Of a stretch of 64,000 nucleotides of DNA, positions 16,063-25,330 are shown in pieces. This DNA is from Gluconacetobacter entanii (GTDB lineage: Bacteria; Pseudomonadota; Alphaproteobacteria; Acetobacterales; Acetobacteraceae). Each line of letters opens with the position of its first letter. Within the stretch, counting starts at the first letter, position 1. A program made the position numbers and the translations under genes. The notes under the pieces are model-generated. The model worked only from the letters and a program-made list of their open reading frames with translations. It made no database searches and had not been told where the DNA came from. Location of the stretch: NCBI RefSeq assembly GCF_003206495.1, contig NZ_NKUF01000007.1:44397-108396 (forward strand), written 5' to 3'.

Positions 16063-17661
16063 TTGGTGGTTAGGGGATTTTCATGGCGCACCGCCGTGGT
16101 CGGGTTGTCGGTGGTTACGGCGGGGTGTGCCGTTGGCCCCAATTTCCATAAGCCTACCCCCTGGACGCCAAAGAAATATGGCGGCCCGACCAACATGCAC
16201 ACCGAGACGAAGGCAGGCGAAAAACCCGTCGCCAGCCAGGTGACATCCGACACGCCGGACCCGGCATGGTGGGACTGCTTCCACGATCCCATCCTGTCGG
16301 AACTTGAACGCAGGGTGGCCACCGACAACCTCGATGTCCGGCGCTTTGCCTACCGCATGGCCGAAAGCCGCGCGGAACTGCGCATCGCGGGGGCCGAACG
16401 CTTCCCCGCCATGTCGGCAAGCGGGTCGTACGCGCGCCAGCAGTACAGCACCAAGATGCTGCAGCGCATCGTCACCGACATCGAGCAGGAACACCCCGAG
16501 GCCATGGGCATCGCCCCGCCGCCGGGGCAGGCGAAGATCCCGCTGTTCAACCAGTGGCGCGACAGCATCGACGCCACGTGGGAGGTGGACCTGTGGGGCC
16601 GTGTGCGTCGCCAGTACGAGGCCGCGGCCGCATCGGCGCAGGTCACGCAGGAAGCGCGGCGCGGCATGCTGATCTCGCGCGAGGCGGAGGTCGCGCGCGA
16701 TTACATGGACCTGCGCGCGACGCAGGAACAGTTGCGCATCGTCATGGAAAACCGCGACGTGGCGCAGCGCATGCTCGACCTGAACCAGGACCGCTACACC
16801 CACGGCATGAGCAGCGATTTCGATGTGGAACGCGCCCGCGCCCAGCTTGAGGGCACGCTGGCGCGCATGCCGCAGCTTGAACAGCAACTGGCCCAGCAGG
16901 TCAACGCGCTGAGCATGCTGCTGGGTGAACCGCCGCGCGCCCTGTCGGATAAACTTCTGGTGGCGTCGGCCATCCCGCCGGTGCCCCCTGCCGTGCCGAT
17001 TGGCGTGCCCTCCGAACTTGCGCGGCGCAGGCCCGACATCCGCCGCGCCGAAGCCAACCTGCACGCCGCCACCGCCGAGGTGGGCGAAGCCGTGGCCGAG
17101 TTCTATCCCCGTGTGACGATCAATGCCGGGTTCGGCTTCGAATCCCTGTCGTTCCGCGACATGGGGTTCTGGAACGCCAAGGCATGGAATGTCGGCCCGT
17201 CGATCACCCTGCCGCTGTTCCAGGGCGGGCGCCTGCGCGGGCAGCTTGAACTGCGCAAGTCCGCGCAGAAGGAGGCGGCGCTCGCCTACCAGCAGACGGT
17301 GCTTCAGGCGTGGCATGACGTGGACAACGCGCTGACCGCCTATACGGATGAACAGCGGCACCATGATTTCCTCGCAGCCCAGGTGGCGGCGAACGCAGCG
17401 TCGCTGAAGCTGGCGCAGGACCAGTACGGGCAGGGGCTTGTGACCTACCTGTCGGTGCTCGATGCGCAGCGCCAGCTTCTGTCGTCGCAATCCGACCTGA
17501 CCAGCAGCACGGCGACGATTTCGGCCAATCTGGTGCGGCTGTACAACGCCCTTGGCGGCGGGTGGGAGACGACCTATCCCGAACCCGTGCCCAGGGGGAA
17601 GAAGGCAGCGCCCCGCGCCACCGCCGCCTCCGCTACCCCCGCCGCAGGGAAGGCGGCATAG
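16063..17661 (+). CDS. Outer-membrane efflux lipoprotein (NodT/OprM family, RND exit duct)
   Basis: 532-residue TolC-like outer-membrane factor. The N-terminal signal ends in a lipobox (VVTAGC), followed by AVGPNFHKPTPWTP, the family hallmark. Two long OEP helical repeats follow, with conserved PSELARRRPDIRRAEANLHAATAEVG and the later LDAQRQLLSSQSDL blocks. Start is GTG 16063 (or TTG 16060) after AGGGGG; no better ATG gives the signal peptide. It is odd that no membrane-fusion or RND pump gene is adjacent, so it must serve a pump encoded elsewhere. Control by the divergent TetR gene is likely. Confidence 0.92.
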   Translation: MVVRGFSWRTAVVGLSVVTAGCAVGPNFHKPTPWTPKKYGGPTNMHTETKAGEKPVASQVTSDTPDPAWWDCFHDPILSELERRVATDNLDVRRFAYRMAESRAELRIAGAERFPAMSASGSYARQQYSTKMLQRIVTDIEQEHPEAMGIAPPPGQAKIPLFNQWRDSIDATWEVDLWGRVRRQYEAAAASAQVTQEARRGMLISREAEVARDYMDLRATQEQLRIVMENRDVAQRMLDLNQDRYTHGMSSDFDVERARAQLEGTLARMPQLEQQLAQQVNALSMLLGEPPRALSDKLLVASAIPPVPPAVPIGVPSELARRRPDIRRAEANLHAATAEVGEAVAEFYPRVTINAGFGFESLSFRDMGFWNAKAWNVGPSITLPLFQGGRLRGQLELRKSAQKEAALAYQQTVLQAWHDVDNALTAYTDEQRHHDFLAAQVAANAASLKLAQDQYGQGLVTYLSVLDAQRQLLSSQSDLTSSTATISANLVRLYNALGGGWETTYPEPVPRGKKAAPRATAASATPAAGKAA

Positions 17662-17798
17662 GGGAAAAGACCCGAAAACGTGCGGAAATGCTTGGCGCGG
17701 CCAGACGACGCCTGATATAAGCCGCGCGGTTCCGCCATGCCGGTCCCGACGCGGGGGCCGCAGCCATGCCGGAGCCGAGGTGCAGGGACCAGTTTGAT

Positions 17799-18212
17799 AT
17801 GCTTACATTGCCACCCGATTATCATCCCTCGGAATCCGAGGAATTCATGAATCCCCTCCAGGTGGAATATTTCCGTCACAAGCTGTTACGCTGGCGCGGC
17901 GAGCTTCTGAAGGAAGCGGACGAGACATTGGCCAGCCTGTCCGAAGGCGGCATTCACGAAGCCGACATCACCGACCGCGCCAGCGTGGAAACCGACCGTG
18001 CGCTGGAACTGCGCACCCGTGACCGCGCGCGCAAGCTGATCACCAAGATCAACCAGGCGCTGCAGCGGATCGAGGCGGGGACCTATGGTTATTGCGAGGA
18101 AACGGGCGAACCGATCGGCCTGAAACGGCTGGAGGCGCGCCCCATCGCCACCCTGTCGATCGAGGCGCAGGAACGCCACGAACGCATGGAAAAGATCCAC
18201 CGCGACGACTGA
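17799..18212 (+). CDS. dksA: RNA polymerase-binding transcription factor DksA
   Basis: 137-residue partner of ppGpp that binds the RNA polymerase secondary channel and adjusts rRNA and biosynthetic promoters. The coiled-coil with the tip motif DITDRAS and the globular segment YGYCEETGEPIGLKRLEARP are characteristic. Only the first cysteine of the classical zinc finger remains, as is usual in alphaproteobacteria. The frame is open from ATG 17766; ATG 17799 (MLTLPPDYHPSE) is chosen because it matches the family N-terminus. A tRNA-Thr gene follows about 100 bases later. Confidence 0.93.
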   Translation: MLTLPPDYHPSESEEFMNPLQVEYFRHKLLRWRGELLKEADETLASLSEGGIHEADITDRASVETDRALELRTRDRARKLITKINQALQRIEAGTYGYCEETGEPIGLKRLEARPIATLSIEAQERHERMEKIHRDD

Positions 18213-18312
18213 TGATGCCTTTTTCCGCCCCGCGTTGGCACAGGATGCATAAAATCCCATGAAAAGGGGTTGCAACGCAGGGCGGGAAAAGCTACCAACC
18301 GCCCACGGCGTC

Positions 18313-18387
<75 letters not shown>

Positions 18388-18627
18388 TGATTCCCTTGTC
18401 TGAATGACCATAAAACAGCCATTTATGGCGGGTCTCTGGCAATTCGCTCATCCATGGAAAATCTCTGGCCGTTCGCTTTCGTCCATCTTGATGCGATGCC
18501 GATCCCCTTGGTTCCGTGGAAAAACCGTGGAGTGATTTCCGGTTCTATCGTGAGATAAGCGGATCCGTGTGCTGAAAATCCGCGGACACGACATCGGGAT
18601 AATTCACCAAACGTTTTCGGGCGTCGC

Positions 18628-19059
18628 CTACACCTTTTCCTTGTCCGGTCGCGCCTGCGCCTCCCTGCGCTGTTCCATCTCCGCCGTGATGAGGCTGAGT
18701 GCATGGCGGGCGGCGTTTTCGTTGCCGTGGGTGAAATCCGCACGGCACAGGTCACGTATGATGGTGGAAAATCGGGCGTCCTCGTCCACGGCGGCAAAGC
18801 GCTGCACCGCGTCGGTAATCAGGCGTGACAGGGGCATGCGGGGCCGCACCTCCATCCCCAGCCATTCATGGATATAGAACACGGCCTGTTGCAGGTCCGC
18901 CGTCCCGTCATGCGTGCTGGCGCGCCACCCATGCCAGACGCACCGCACCGCATTGCCAAGGCAGAAGGACATGTGACGCGCGATGTCGATACACGCCACC
19001 CCCGACGGGTGCCGGTACGGGACGGGAAAAGCCGCGTCAGGAGCAGGATGGTCGGCCAC
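18628..19059 (-). CDS. DUF3310-domain protein, phage-like
   Basis: 143-residue protein. Residues about 14-68 (starting YRHPSGVACIDIARH and running through LGNAVRCVWHGWRA to LQQAVFYIHEWL) match the DUF3310 pattern found mainly in phage and prophage proteins, often near nucleotide-metabolism genes. The C-terminal half is a charged helical region ending ARPDKEKV with no recognised domain. Start GTG 19059 is supported by AAGGAA eight bases upstream. The gene lies beside tRNA-Thr with no other phage gene in view, so it may be a relic of an integrated element or a domesticated gene. Function unknown. Confidence 0.65.
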   Translation of the reverse strand: MADHPAPDAAFPVPYRHPSGVACIDIARHMSFCLGNAVRCVWHGWRASTHDGTADLQQAVFYIHEWLGMEVRPRMPLSRLITDAVQRFAAVDEDARFSTIIRDLCRADFTHGNENAARHALSLITAEMEQRREAQARPDKEKV

Positions 19060-19087
19060 AGGACAGTTTCCTTGTTGTTTTGTCCTG
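19059..19087. promoter_or_regulatory. Inverted repeat over the start region of the DUF3310 gene
   Basis: CAGGACA (19059-19065) and TGTCCTG (19081-19087) form a 7-bp inverted repeat that spans the Shine-Dalgarno and touches the GTG start of the minus-strand gene. It could be an operator or an mRNA hairpin limiting translation. Confidence 0.35.
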
Positions 19088-19241
19088 CATTGTGCCGGAT
19101 CGGGACAATCCGCGCTTATGCCAGTTGTGCGAACGCGTCATGCGCCAAAGCTTCATGCAATCGTCACACCGCCATCATGGGGTGCCTGCTATGGAACCGG
19201 TGCCCGCGCTGATGCGGGTGACAGCCAGAGGTGTCCGGATC

Positions 19242-19403
19242 ATGAAAGCGAAATCCGATTGCCCCCCGAAACCCACCCGCGATCCCCACGAGGAATGGCG
19301 ACTGGCCCTGATCCACGCATGGAAAAACCGGCGGGGGTATACCCGTCCGACCGACATGGCCTGCCGCAGTCCCGATGAAGATTTCATCCTCGACGAATTC
19401 TGA
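19242..19403 (+). CDS. Small hypothetical protein (53 aa)
   Basis: A basic-then-acidic 53-residue product beginning MKAKSDCPPKPTRDPHEEW and ending in acidic DEDFILDEF. ATG 19242 is the last start in an open frame that extends far upstream; an AGAGG lies about 12 bases before it, so the signal is only moderate. No domain is recognised. The Pro-x-DPHEEWR pattern resembles short DUF-type proteins, but I cannot name one. Confidence 0.45.
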   Translation: MKAKSDCPPKPTRDPHEEWRLALIHAWKNRRGYTRPTDMACRSPDEDFILDEF

Positions 19404-19500
19404 CACTGGCTGACGCGCGACGCGGCGGCAGGGGCGGGGCCGCGCACCCGTGGTCCCGCCCTTCGTGCCCCGGTCCCGGCATGTTGCCTCCCGGCGGGCC

Positions 19501-19875
19501 TTACTGCTGCTCCGCCGTGCCGGGCGAGGACGGTGTGGACGGGGTGGTGGAATGATATTTCGAGTGCTGGTGCCCGTGCCACGTCTTGCCGTTATGAATC
19601 GGTGCCTGCGTCTGTGCCCACGTTTCCCCGGTGCCTGAATTGGGGGGAGGCTGGGTCCCGGGCTGTTCGGTGACGGTGCGCGGGTTGTTCCACAGCTTGT
19701 CCGACGGATTGACCCGGTTCCCCGTGCTGTCCGTGGCGGAGGGCGGGTTGCGGCCCACTTCCGATGCGGCGGAATTCGCCGTGGGGGCGGGCGGGGTGGC
19801 CGTTTGCGCGGCCGCCAGCGTCGGAACACCGGCCAATGTCGCCAGCACGCAGATGGAACTGAAATGGATTTTCAT
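19501..19875 (-). CDS. Hypothetical secreted protein, Pro/Thr-rich
   Basis: 124-residue protein with a clear Sec signal peptide (MKIHFSSICVLATLAGVPTL, cleavage near AAAQ at 21-24). The mature part is low-complexity, rich in Thr, Pro, Ser, Gln and Asn, with a His-containing segment (NGKTWHGHQHSKYH) near the end. ATG 19875 has AAGGAAAC closely upstream. Probably periplasmic or exported; similar low-complexity exported proteins are common in acetic acid bacteria. No function can be assigned. Confidence 0.65.
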   Translation of the reverse strand: MKIHFSSICVLATLAGVPTLAAAQTATPPAPTANSAASEVGRNPPSATDSTGNRVNPSDKLWNNPRTVTEQPGTQPPPNSGTGETWAQTQAPIHNGKTWHGHQHSKYHSTTPSTPSSPGTAEQQ

Positions 19876-20100
19876 GATGTTTCCTTTCTTGCGGAATACC
19901 GACAGATACGAATCCCAACAGGCTGCGTGCAAAAAGGTTGCGCAGACGTCCACATGCGCCACGCGCGGGCATGTGTCATGGCGGACGGGGCGGAGGGTGC
20001 GCCGCTTTGACCGATCGGTACGGACACCCACGGGCGACACCGCGCGCCGTACCGTCATGGACGAATGACCCTCTCCGGTTAATGTCCTGATATAATGGTC

Positions 20101-20178
20101 AAAAGTTTTCGGGTGCCGCCTTTTTCCAAAAAGGCGGCCTCCTCGAAGCTTTTTGGAAAAAGCTTCACCAAAAACCTT
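20101..20178 (-). repeat. Family-1 intergenic hairpin repeat, copy 2
   Basis: A complete element with two stem-loops: GCCGCCTTTTTCCAAAAAGGCGGC-type and GAAGCTTTTTGGAAAAAGCTTC-type palindromes, flanked by AAAAGTTTT and AAAACCTTT. It is in the opposite orientation to copy 1 and lies immediately after the end of the 20189 gene. Confidence 0.85.
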
Positions 20179-20188
20179 TATGACGGTT

Positions 20189-20581
20189 TCATTCATCCGG
20201 GCCGGTTGTCTCTCCCTTGGAGGGCGGATCGCTGGCGGGGAAACTCTCTTCAAGCGCCTCGTCACGATCATGGTCTTTTTCGCTGTCCGGCTTGGGGACG
20301 GGTTTTTCGGGATCGTAGGCTGTGTTCGACATGGGGGTGTTCCCTTTCCATGGTGCGGACTCCCTCAACAGCATGGTTGCGGCGGAGTTCCGGAAATACC
20401 GCGCCGTCCAGCAGGCCAGCATGGGCGGCGGGATGGGTTGCGGGTCGTCGATTGGCTGGGGATCCTCGCCGGGTTCCGGTGGGTGCGTGGGTGGCACCGG
20501 CGTTCCGGGCGGCATGGGCGGCACCGGCGCGGGGCAGGGGGGCTGGTCCAGGAAATGGTGTGATACGGGGGCAAAGCGCAT
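20189..20581 (-). CDS. Hypothetical Pro-rich / acidic small protein, possible nested start
   Basis: A 130-codon frame with two plausible starts. ATG 20581 follows AAGGGAGA and gives a proline-rich N-terminal half (about residues 12-50 are nearly half Pro). ATG 20332, in the same frame, has its own AAAGGGAA and yields a 47-residue acidic, Lys/Asp-rich peptide (MSNTAYDPEKPVPKPDSEKD and on, with DEALEESFPASDPPS). The shorter product resembles small conserved hypothetical proteins of alphaproteobacteria that carry an ALEESFPASDPPS-like segment, so it is the more certain of the two. Whether one fused or two separate products are made is unclear. No membrane segment is present. Confidence 0.55.
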   Translation of the reverse strand: MRFAPVSHHFLDQPPCPAPVPPMPPGTPVPPTHPPEPGEDPQPIDDPQPIPPPMLACWTARYFRNSAATMLLRESAPWKGNTPMSNTAYDPEKPVPKPDSEKDHDRDEALEESFPASDPPSKGETTGPDE

Positions 20582-20719
20582 GTCCGTGTCTCCCTTGCGT
20601 ACAAGGGGGCAACGGGGATCACCACGACCGGTTCCGTATGCCGCGACGCCAAAAAAAATCGCCGGGCCCACGATGAAGTGGACCCGGCGACAGGACGCGG
20701 CTGAAAAGGAAAGGATCAG

Positions 20720-20785
20720 AAGTCTTTGCTGAAGATTTCTTGAAAAAGCCTTGAAAGAACGCCGCCTTTTTCGATCAGAAGGCGG
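20720..20785 (+). repeat. Family-1 intergenic hairpin repeat, copy 3 (degenerate)
   Basis: Recognisable order GTCTTTGCTGAAGATTTCTT, then GCCTTGAAAGAACGCCGCC and a closing GGCGGC. The first palindrome has decayed while the GCCGCC/GGCGGC hairpin remains. It lies downstream of the convergent end of ndh. Confidence 0.65.
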
Positions 20786-20810
20786 CTCCCTTAAATTGCT
20801 GCGGGATTTG

Positions 20811-22091
20811 TCAGTCCAGCCGGACCGACGGCCGCACGAACACATCGAGCCAGTCCACAAGGCACGAAACAAGGCCGCGGAACGTGCCGTAAAGTTCGAA
20901 CTGGTGCTGGCGATACAGCATCAGGTGGACCATGCGCGCGGTAATGCCCCTGAGCCACCCGCCACCGAACACCTTGCCGCCGGGGAAGGTGCCCCAGCCA
21001 TTGTAATCGCCAAGGGCGACGACCGCGCCCTTGTTATGGAACGCAAACGGCTGCAACTGCCCGCCATTGATCCAGCGCGGCAGGTAGCGCGCCAGGTGGT
21101 GCGCCTGCTGGCGGGCGACCTGTGCCGTGGGGGCCACCGGCTTTTCCGCGATGAAGGCGCAGTCGCCCATGGCAAAGATGTTGTCATCTTCCAGAAGCTG
21201 CAGCGTCGGGCGCACCTCAAGCTGTCCGGAGCGTGACAGTTTCAGCCCGGCGAACTTGCGCGTCACGTCCGGCGCCTTCACCCCTGCGGCCCAGACGCGC
21301 AGGGTGGCGGGAATGCGCGTCCCGTCCTTGAGCATGTAGCCCTTTTCGTCCGCGCCGCTGACCATGGCCGAAGTCATGACCGTCACGCCGATCGCCTCAA
21401 GCTGCTTCTGCGCTGCGGCGGAGACGGATTCAGGGAAGGCCGGCAGGATGCGCGGCCCGGCCTCCAGCAGCGTGATCTTCAGCTTGGGCGGCTTCTTGCC
21501 AAAGCTGTAAAGGGCCGCGAGGTCCAGCGCCTTGTGCAGTTCGGCGGCAAGCTGCGTGCCGGTGGCACCCCCGCCGACGATGGCGATGTCGAGTTCCTCG
21601 TTATTGCCGAACGCCTTGAGCAGTTCCATGCGGAAACGGTCGTTGAAGCCGTTGGCATCGACGAGGTTGTCGATGAACAGGCAATGCTGGGCCACGCCGG
21701 GGGTGCCGAAATCATTGGCGCGGCTGCCGATCGACAGCACCAGCGCATCATATTCCAGCTTGCGTTCATCCAGGATGACCTCGCCGGTGGGTTCGACCAC
21801 GGGGGCGAGCGTGATGGACTTGGCCGTGCGGTCCAGGTCCGAGATCTCGCCGGGCCAGAACTCGAAATGGTGGCGGCTGGCCTGTGACAGGAAACTGATG
21901 CGGTCGTTCTCGTTCGCGGCCGTGCCGGCGGCGAAGCAGTGCAGCATCGGCTTCCACACATGGGCGAAGCTCTTGTCGACCAGCGTGATTTCCGCGCGTC
22001 CCGACTTGCCGATGGAATCACCCAGACGCGTCGCCAGCGCCAGGCCCGCGATACCACCGCCGACAATCACCACCCGAAACTTTTGTGCCAT
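20811..22091 (-). CDS. ndh: Type II NADH dehydrogenase (NDH-2)
   Basis: 426-residue peripheral membrane flavoprotein that passes electrons from NADH to ubiquinone without pumping protons. The FAD-binding GGGIAG (11-16) and the second dinucleotide-binding IVGGGATGTQLAAELH (about 172-187) are present, as is the late FAMGDCAFI segment that contacts FAD. Length and the C-terminal amphipathic region (KVFGGGWLRGITARMVH) are normal. Such single-subunit dehydrogenases are prominent in the respiratory chains of acetic acid bacteria. It precedes no operon partner; the aldehyde dehydrogenase gene is about 210 bases upstream on the same strand. Confidence 0.94.
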   Translation of the reverse strand: MAQKFRVVIVGGGIAGLALATRLGDSIGKSGRAEITLVDKSFAHVWKPMLHCFAAGTAANENDRISFLSQASRHHFEFWPGEISDLDRTAKSITLAPVVEPTGEVILDERKLEYDALVLSIGSRANDFGTPGVAQHCLFIDNLVDANGFNDRFRMELLKAFGNNEELDIAIVGGGATGTQLAAELHKALDLAALYSFGKKPPKLKITLLEAGPRILPAFPESVSAAAQKQLEAIGVTVMTSAMVSGADEKGYMLKDGTRIPATLRVWAAGVKAPDVTRKFAGLKLSRSGQLEVRPTLQLLEDDNIFAMGDCAFIAEKPVAPTAQVARQQAHHLARYLPRWINGGQLQPFAFHNKGAVVALGDYNGWGTFPGGKVFGGGWLRGITARMVHLMLYRQHQFELYGTFRGLVSCLVDWLDVFVRPSVRLD

Positions 22092-22304
22092 CCTATGCCT
22101 CTTTCACCCCTGCCGCACAGTGTCCCGGCCCCCGTGGGAAAAACCCTGTCGCATTCCTGATATTTCAAAAACTGTTCATGTCGTGTGCCATCCACGCCCG
22201 TATGCGGGGACGGAAGACGGCAACGGCCGACCCGGCAAAATAACCGGCCCGGCCGCACCGCCTGCGCATCATGCCGTGGCGGCCTTCGCCGCCACGACCT
22301 GCGA

Positions 22305-23816
22305 TCAGAAGAAGCCGAGCTTCTTTTCGCTGTAGCTGACCAACATGTTCTTGGTCTGCTGGTAGTGTTCGAGAACCATCTTGTGGGTCTCACGGCCGAT
22401 GCCGGACTTCTTGTATCCGCCGAACGCCGCATGCGCGGGATAGACGTGATAGCAGTTGATCCACACGCGGCCCGCTTCCAGCCCGCGACCCATGCGGAAG
22501 CAGGTGTTGGCGTCGCGGCTCCACACGCCCGAACCCAGACCGAACGGGGTGTCGTTGGCGATGGCCAGCGCTTCTTCTTCCGTCTTGAAGGTCGTCACGG
22601 CCAGCACGGGGCCAAAGATTTCCTCCTGGAAGATGCGCATCTTGTTGTTGCCCTTGAACACGGTCGGCTGCACATAGCATCCCTTGTTCAGGTCACCACC
22701 CAGGTCCGGACGGCCGCCACCGGTCAGAAGCTGGGCGCCTTCGCCCTTGCCGATGTCGATGTAGGACAGGATCTTTTCCTGATGCCCGTGCGAATTCTGC
22801 GCACCCATCATGGTGTTGGGATCCAGCGGGTTGCCCTGGCGGATCGCCTTGATGCGCGGCAGGGCGCGTTCGATGAACTTCTCATAGATCGATTCCTGGA
22901 CCAGCGCACGGCTGGGGCACGAACAGATCTGACCCTGGTTCAGGGAGAACATCGTGAAGCCTTCGATTGCCTTGTCCAGGTAATCGTCGTCCTTCTCCAT
23001 GATGTCGGCGAAGAAGATGTTGGGCGACTTGCCACCCAGTTCCAGCGTCGCGGGGATCAGGTGTTCGGCCGCAGCGTGGGCGATCATCTTGCCCGTCGGC
23101 GTCGAACCCGTGAACGCGATCTTGGCGATGCGGTTGCTGTTGGACAGGGCAGCACCCACGTCCTTGCCCAGGCCGTTGACGATGTTCAGCGTGCCGGGCG
23201 GGAACAGGTCCCCGATCAGTTCCATCATCACGAGGATGCTGGCGGGCGTGCTTTCGGCGGGCTTCATGACGACGCAGTTGCCGGCGGCAAGCGCGGGCGC
23301 CAGCTTCCACGAACCCATCAGCAGCGGGAAGTTCCACGGAATGATCTGCGCGACAACGCCCAGCGGTTCGTGGAAGTGATACGCGATGGTCGTGTCCGTG
23401 ATTTCGCTCAGCGAGCCTTCCTGCGCACGGATGCAGCCAGCGAAGTAACGGAAATGGTCGATCGCCAGCGGGATGTCGGCGGTCAGGGTTTCACGGATGG
23501 GCTTGCCGTTGTCCCACGTTTCCGCACGGGCGAGCAGGTCGAGGTTTTGCTCCATCTTGTCCGCGGCCTTGAGCAGGATCAGCGCGCGATCGGCGGGGGA
23601 GGTGTGGGCCCAGGCGGTCTTCGCCTTGTGCGCGGCATCGAGTGCCAGTTCCACGTCGGCAGCGGTGGAGGCGGGAACTTCGCAGAGCACGCGACCATCG
23701 ACCGGCGAGGTGTTCGTCAGGTAATGGCCTGCGATCGGCGGCAGCCACTTGCCACCGATGTAGTTTTCATAGCGAGCCTTGAACGGCGGCTTCTCGGTCG
23801 TGTAATCGGAAGACAT
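22305..23816 (-). CDS. NAD-dependent aldehyde dehydrogenase family protein
   Basis: 503-residue soluble dehydrogenase oxidising aldehydes to acids with NAD(P)+. The general-base Glu259 lies in LELGGKSPN and the catalytic Cys298 in NQGQICSC, which matches the AldB/ExaC type group that carries the Cys-x-Cys-Pro pattern, rather than the more usual GQxCIA. The cofactor-binding FTGSTPTGK is intact. Acetaldehyde or another short aldehyde from alcohol oxidation is a likely substrate, but this is inference. A long regulatory region (23817-24632) lies upstream, containing a perfect 16-bp palindrome. Confidence 0.93.
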   Translation of the reverse strand: MSSDYTTEKPPFKARYENYIGGKWLPPIAGHYLTNTSPVDGRVLCEVPASTAADVELALDAAHKAKTAWAHTSPADRALILLKAADKMEQNLDLLARAETWDNGKPIRETLTADIPLAIDHFRYFAGCIRAQEGSLSEITDTTIAYHFHEPLGVVAQIIPWNFPLLMGSWKLAPALAAGNCVVMKPAESTPASILVMMELIGDLFPPGTLNIVNGLGKDVGAALSNSNRIAKIAFTGSTPTGKMIAHAAAEHLIPATLELGGKSPNIFFADIMEKDDDYLDKAIEGFTMFSLNQGQICSCPSRALVQESIYEKFIERALPRIKAIRQGNPLDPNTMMGAQNSHGHQEKILSYIDIGKGEGAQLLTGGGRPDLGGDLNKGCYVQPTVFKGNNKMRIFQEEIFGPVLAVTTFKTEEEALAIANDTPFGLGSGVWSRDANTCFRMGRGLEAGRVWINCYHVYPAHAAFGGYKKSGIGRETHKMVLEHYQQTKNMLVSYSEKKLGFF

Positions 23817-24632
23817 GAGTCATGTTCCCTTGTGGTTTTATTGTGACCAGGCATGTATTCCATGGAAATATGAAATACAGTTCCGTGGTTATCAAATCGT
23901 CCGGCGTTGCCGATCCCGGGGCAGGTTCCGCCTGAAGCCCGTATTCCGACAAGGGAATGCGATGAGGGCGATCATATGCAGAACCCATGTTGTTCTTGCT
24001 GTTATGGCATTCGTTTCTTGAACTTCTGTGCCGGGATGAAATATTCGCGCATTTTCCACCCCGGTCTGCCGGTATCAGGGATCGGCGAGGAAAGAACAAA
24101 ACCGCCGGATACAGCGGAATGTCTGTATCCATTGGTATATAGATAAATTGTGATCCGCAAGCATAATCGCGATCACGTATACGTGATATCGACACTCAAT
24201 GTCACAATATGATCCATGAAAATACTTATATTACAATGTGTTATCCTGATGAGATTTTTTCAGGATTTCAATAAATGAAACATGATGAAAGAGCAGTTGC
24301 ATAAAACGGCAACGGGCGGGACGGGGGAATCTGCGCCCCGGTGCCATAATTTCACATGGACGGCGCACAGGCAGGCGGGAGTCGTGGAACATGCAGGGCC
24401 CCACAGGGCGGAAATGCGAATCCGGCACCGCATGCCACCGGGCGGAGGTCCGCCATATACTGTGCATCGCATTTCCCATGTCGCGCCCGTGCCACCTGTC
24501 GTCCCGTCGGGGCAGGTCGTGGCATGCGTGCCGCACGGGGCGCACGGGCGGAGGATGGGGCTGACGCGGGGTGTGGGCATGCGGTATCACGCGCAGGTAC
24601 GGCCGACACAGACCAGAGTACAAGGAAGCGCA
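23817..24632. other. 816-bp gene-poor region upstream of aldehyde dehydrogenase
   Basis: The region is noticeably more AT-rich than its neighbours around 23850-24290. It holds the promoter of the minus-strand aldehyde dehydrogenase and the palindrome at 24172. Longer open frames here lack ribosome-binding sites and do not look like proteins. No RNA gene was recognised. Confidence 0.5.
24172..24187. promoter_or_regulatory. Perfect 16-bp palindrome
   Basis: ATCACGTATACGTGAT is fully self-complementary and lies in the AT-rich upstream region of the aldehyde dehydrogenase gene, about 350 bases from its start. A dimeric regulator site is the natural reading; the regulator is unknown. Confidence 0.4.
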
Positions 24633-24824
24633 ATGACCCAGCAGACCCCGACCACCCCCGCCACCGACGATCCCACGGCCCAGGGCAAGGCCGCCGCCGT
24701 CCGGGGCGAACCCCTGATTGAAAACCCGTTCAAGGAAGACACGCCCGAATTCGCGCAATGGTCCGCAGGATGGTGGAGCGTGCGCGAAAATGATGGCGAT
24801 GAAGATCCGCTGGACCAGGCCTGA
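24633..24824 (+). CDS. Small protein, Rmf/CrpP-like
   Basis: 63-residue acidic protein. ATG 24633 follows AAGGAAG at a good distance. The central ENPFKEDTPEFAQWSAGWW resembles the NP...W..GW pattern of the Rmf/CrpP family (ribosome modulation and related small proteins), with a Thr/Pro-rich N-terminus in front. If the match is real it may act on the ribosome under stress. The gene stands alone, with no operon partner. Confidence 0.55.
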   Translation: MTQQTPTTPATDDPTAQGKAAAVRGEPLIENPFKEDTPEFAQWSAGWWSVRENDGDEDPLDQA

Positions 24825-25330
24825 ACCCGACGGCGCCTGCAATCCCGCGGCTGTATCATTACATCGCCGTGACCTCAGCACGTTGTTACCACAACCGTGT
24901 TGTATCGTTATTCAGATGTGTCATTAATAAGAAACAGGAACGCTGTTTTTCCAGACGGTTGTGACTGTTCTCAGGTTGGCGGCATTCCTTCGGGGGTGTC
25001 GCCTTCTGTATTGAGGGGTGGTTTTTTCTTTGGCAGGAAAGAATTTCCCTTGAAAAAAGAACCTAAATCTGTCATATCCCAAGTATGACGTTCCAGCGAA
25101 TAGCACTCTGATTGCTTCGTGACCACAGCAACACGCCATTGGTCGCCACCGTCTTTCCCCAACATGACTGCATATTATGGCCAGGTGCATCCCTGTATGC
25201 GCCGGGTATACCGTGCGGACTCTGTCCAGGTCAGGACCTGCCCATGTCATTGCCGATGTTGAAGCTCATACGTTTTGCCCTCCTCCCGGGCCGCAAAACT
25301 CCATGATCTCCAACATCAGGGCACCACGAC
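24825..25330. other. 506-bp intergenic region before the AAA+ gene
   Basis: Nothing coding is supported. A small inverted repeat GTCATA/TATGAC occurs at 25071-25089, and a TTCTTT/AAAGAA stem at about 25026-25043 recalls the hairpin at 7436. The promoter of the ATPase gene is probably here. Confidence 0.45.

Noticed and set aside
18423..18797. Minus-strand frame next to tRNA-Thr
   Set aside because: Arg/Pro-rich composition typical of noise in this GC-rich DNA and overlap with the better DUF3310 gene.
24282..24824. Longer 180-codon version of the small Rmf-like gene
   Set aside because: The N-terminal part has no ribosome-binding site and no protein-like composition; the inner ATG 24633 has a good Shine-Dalgarno.
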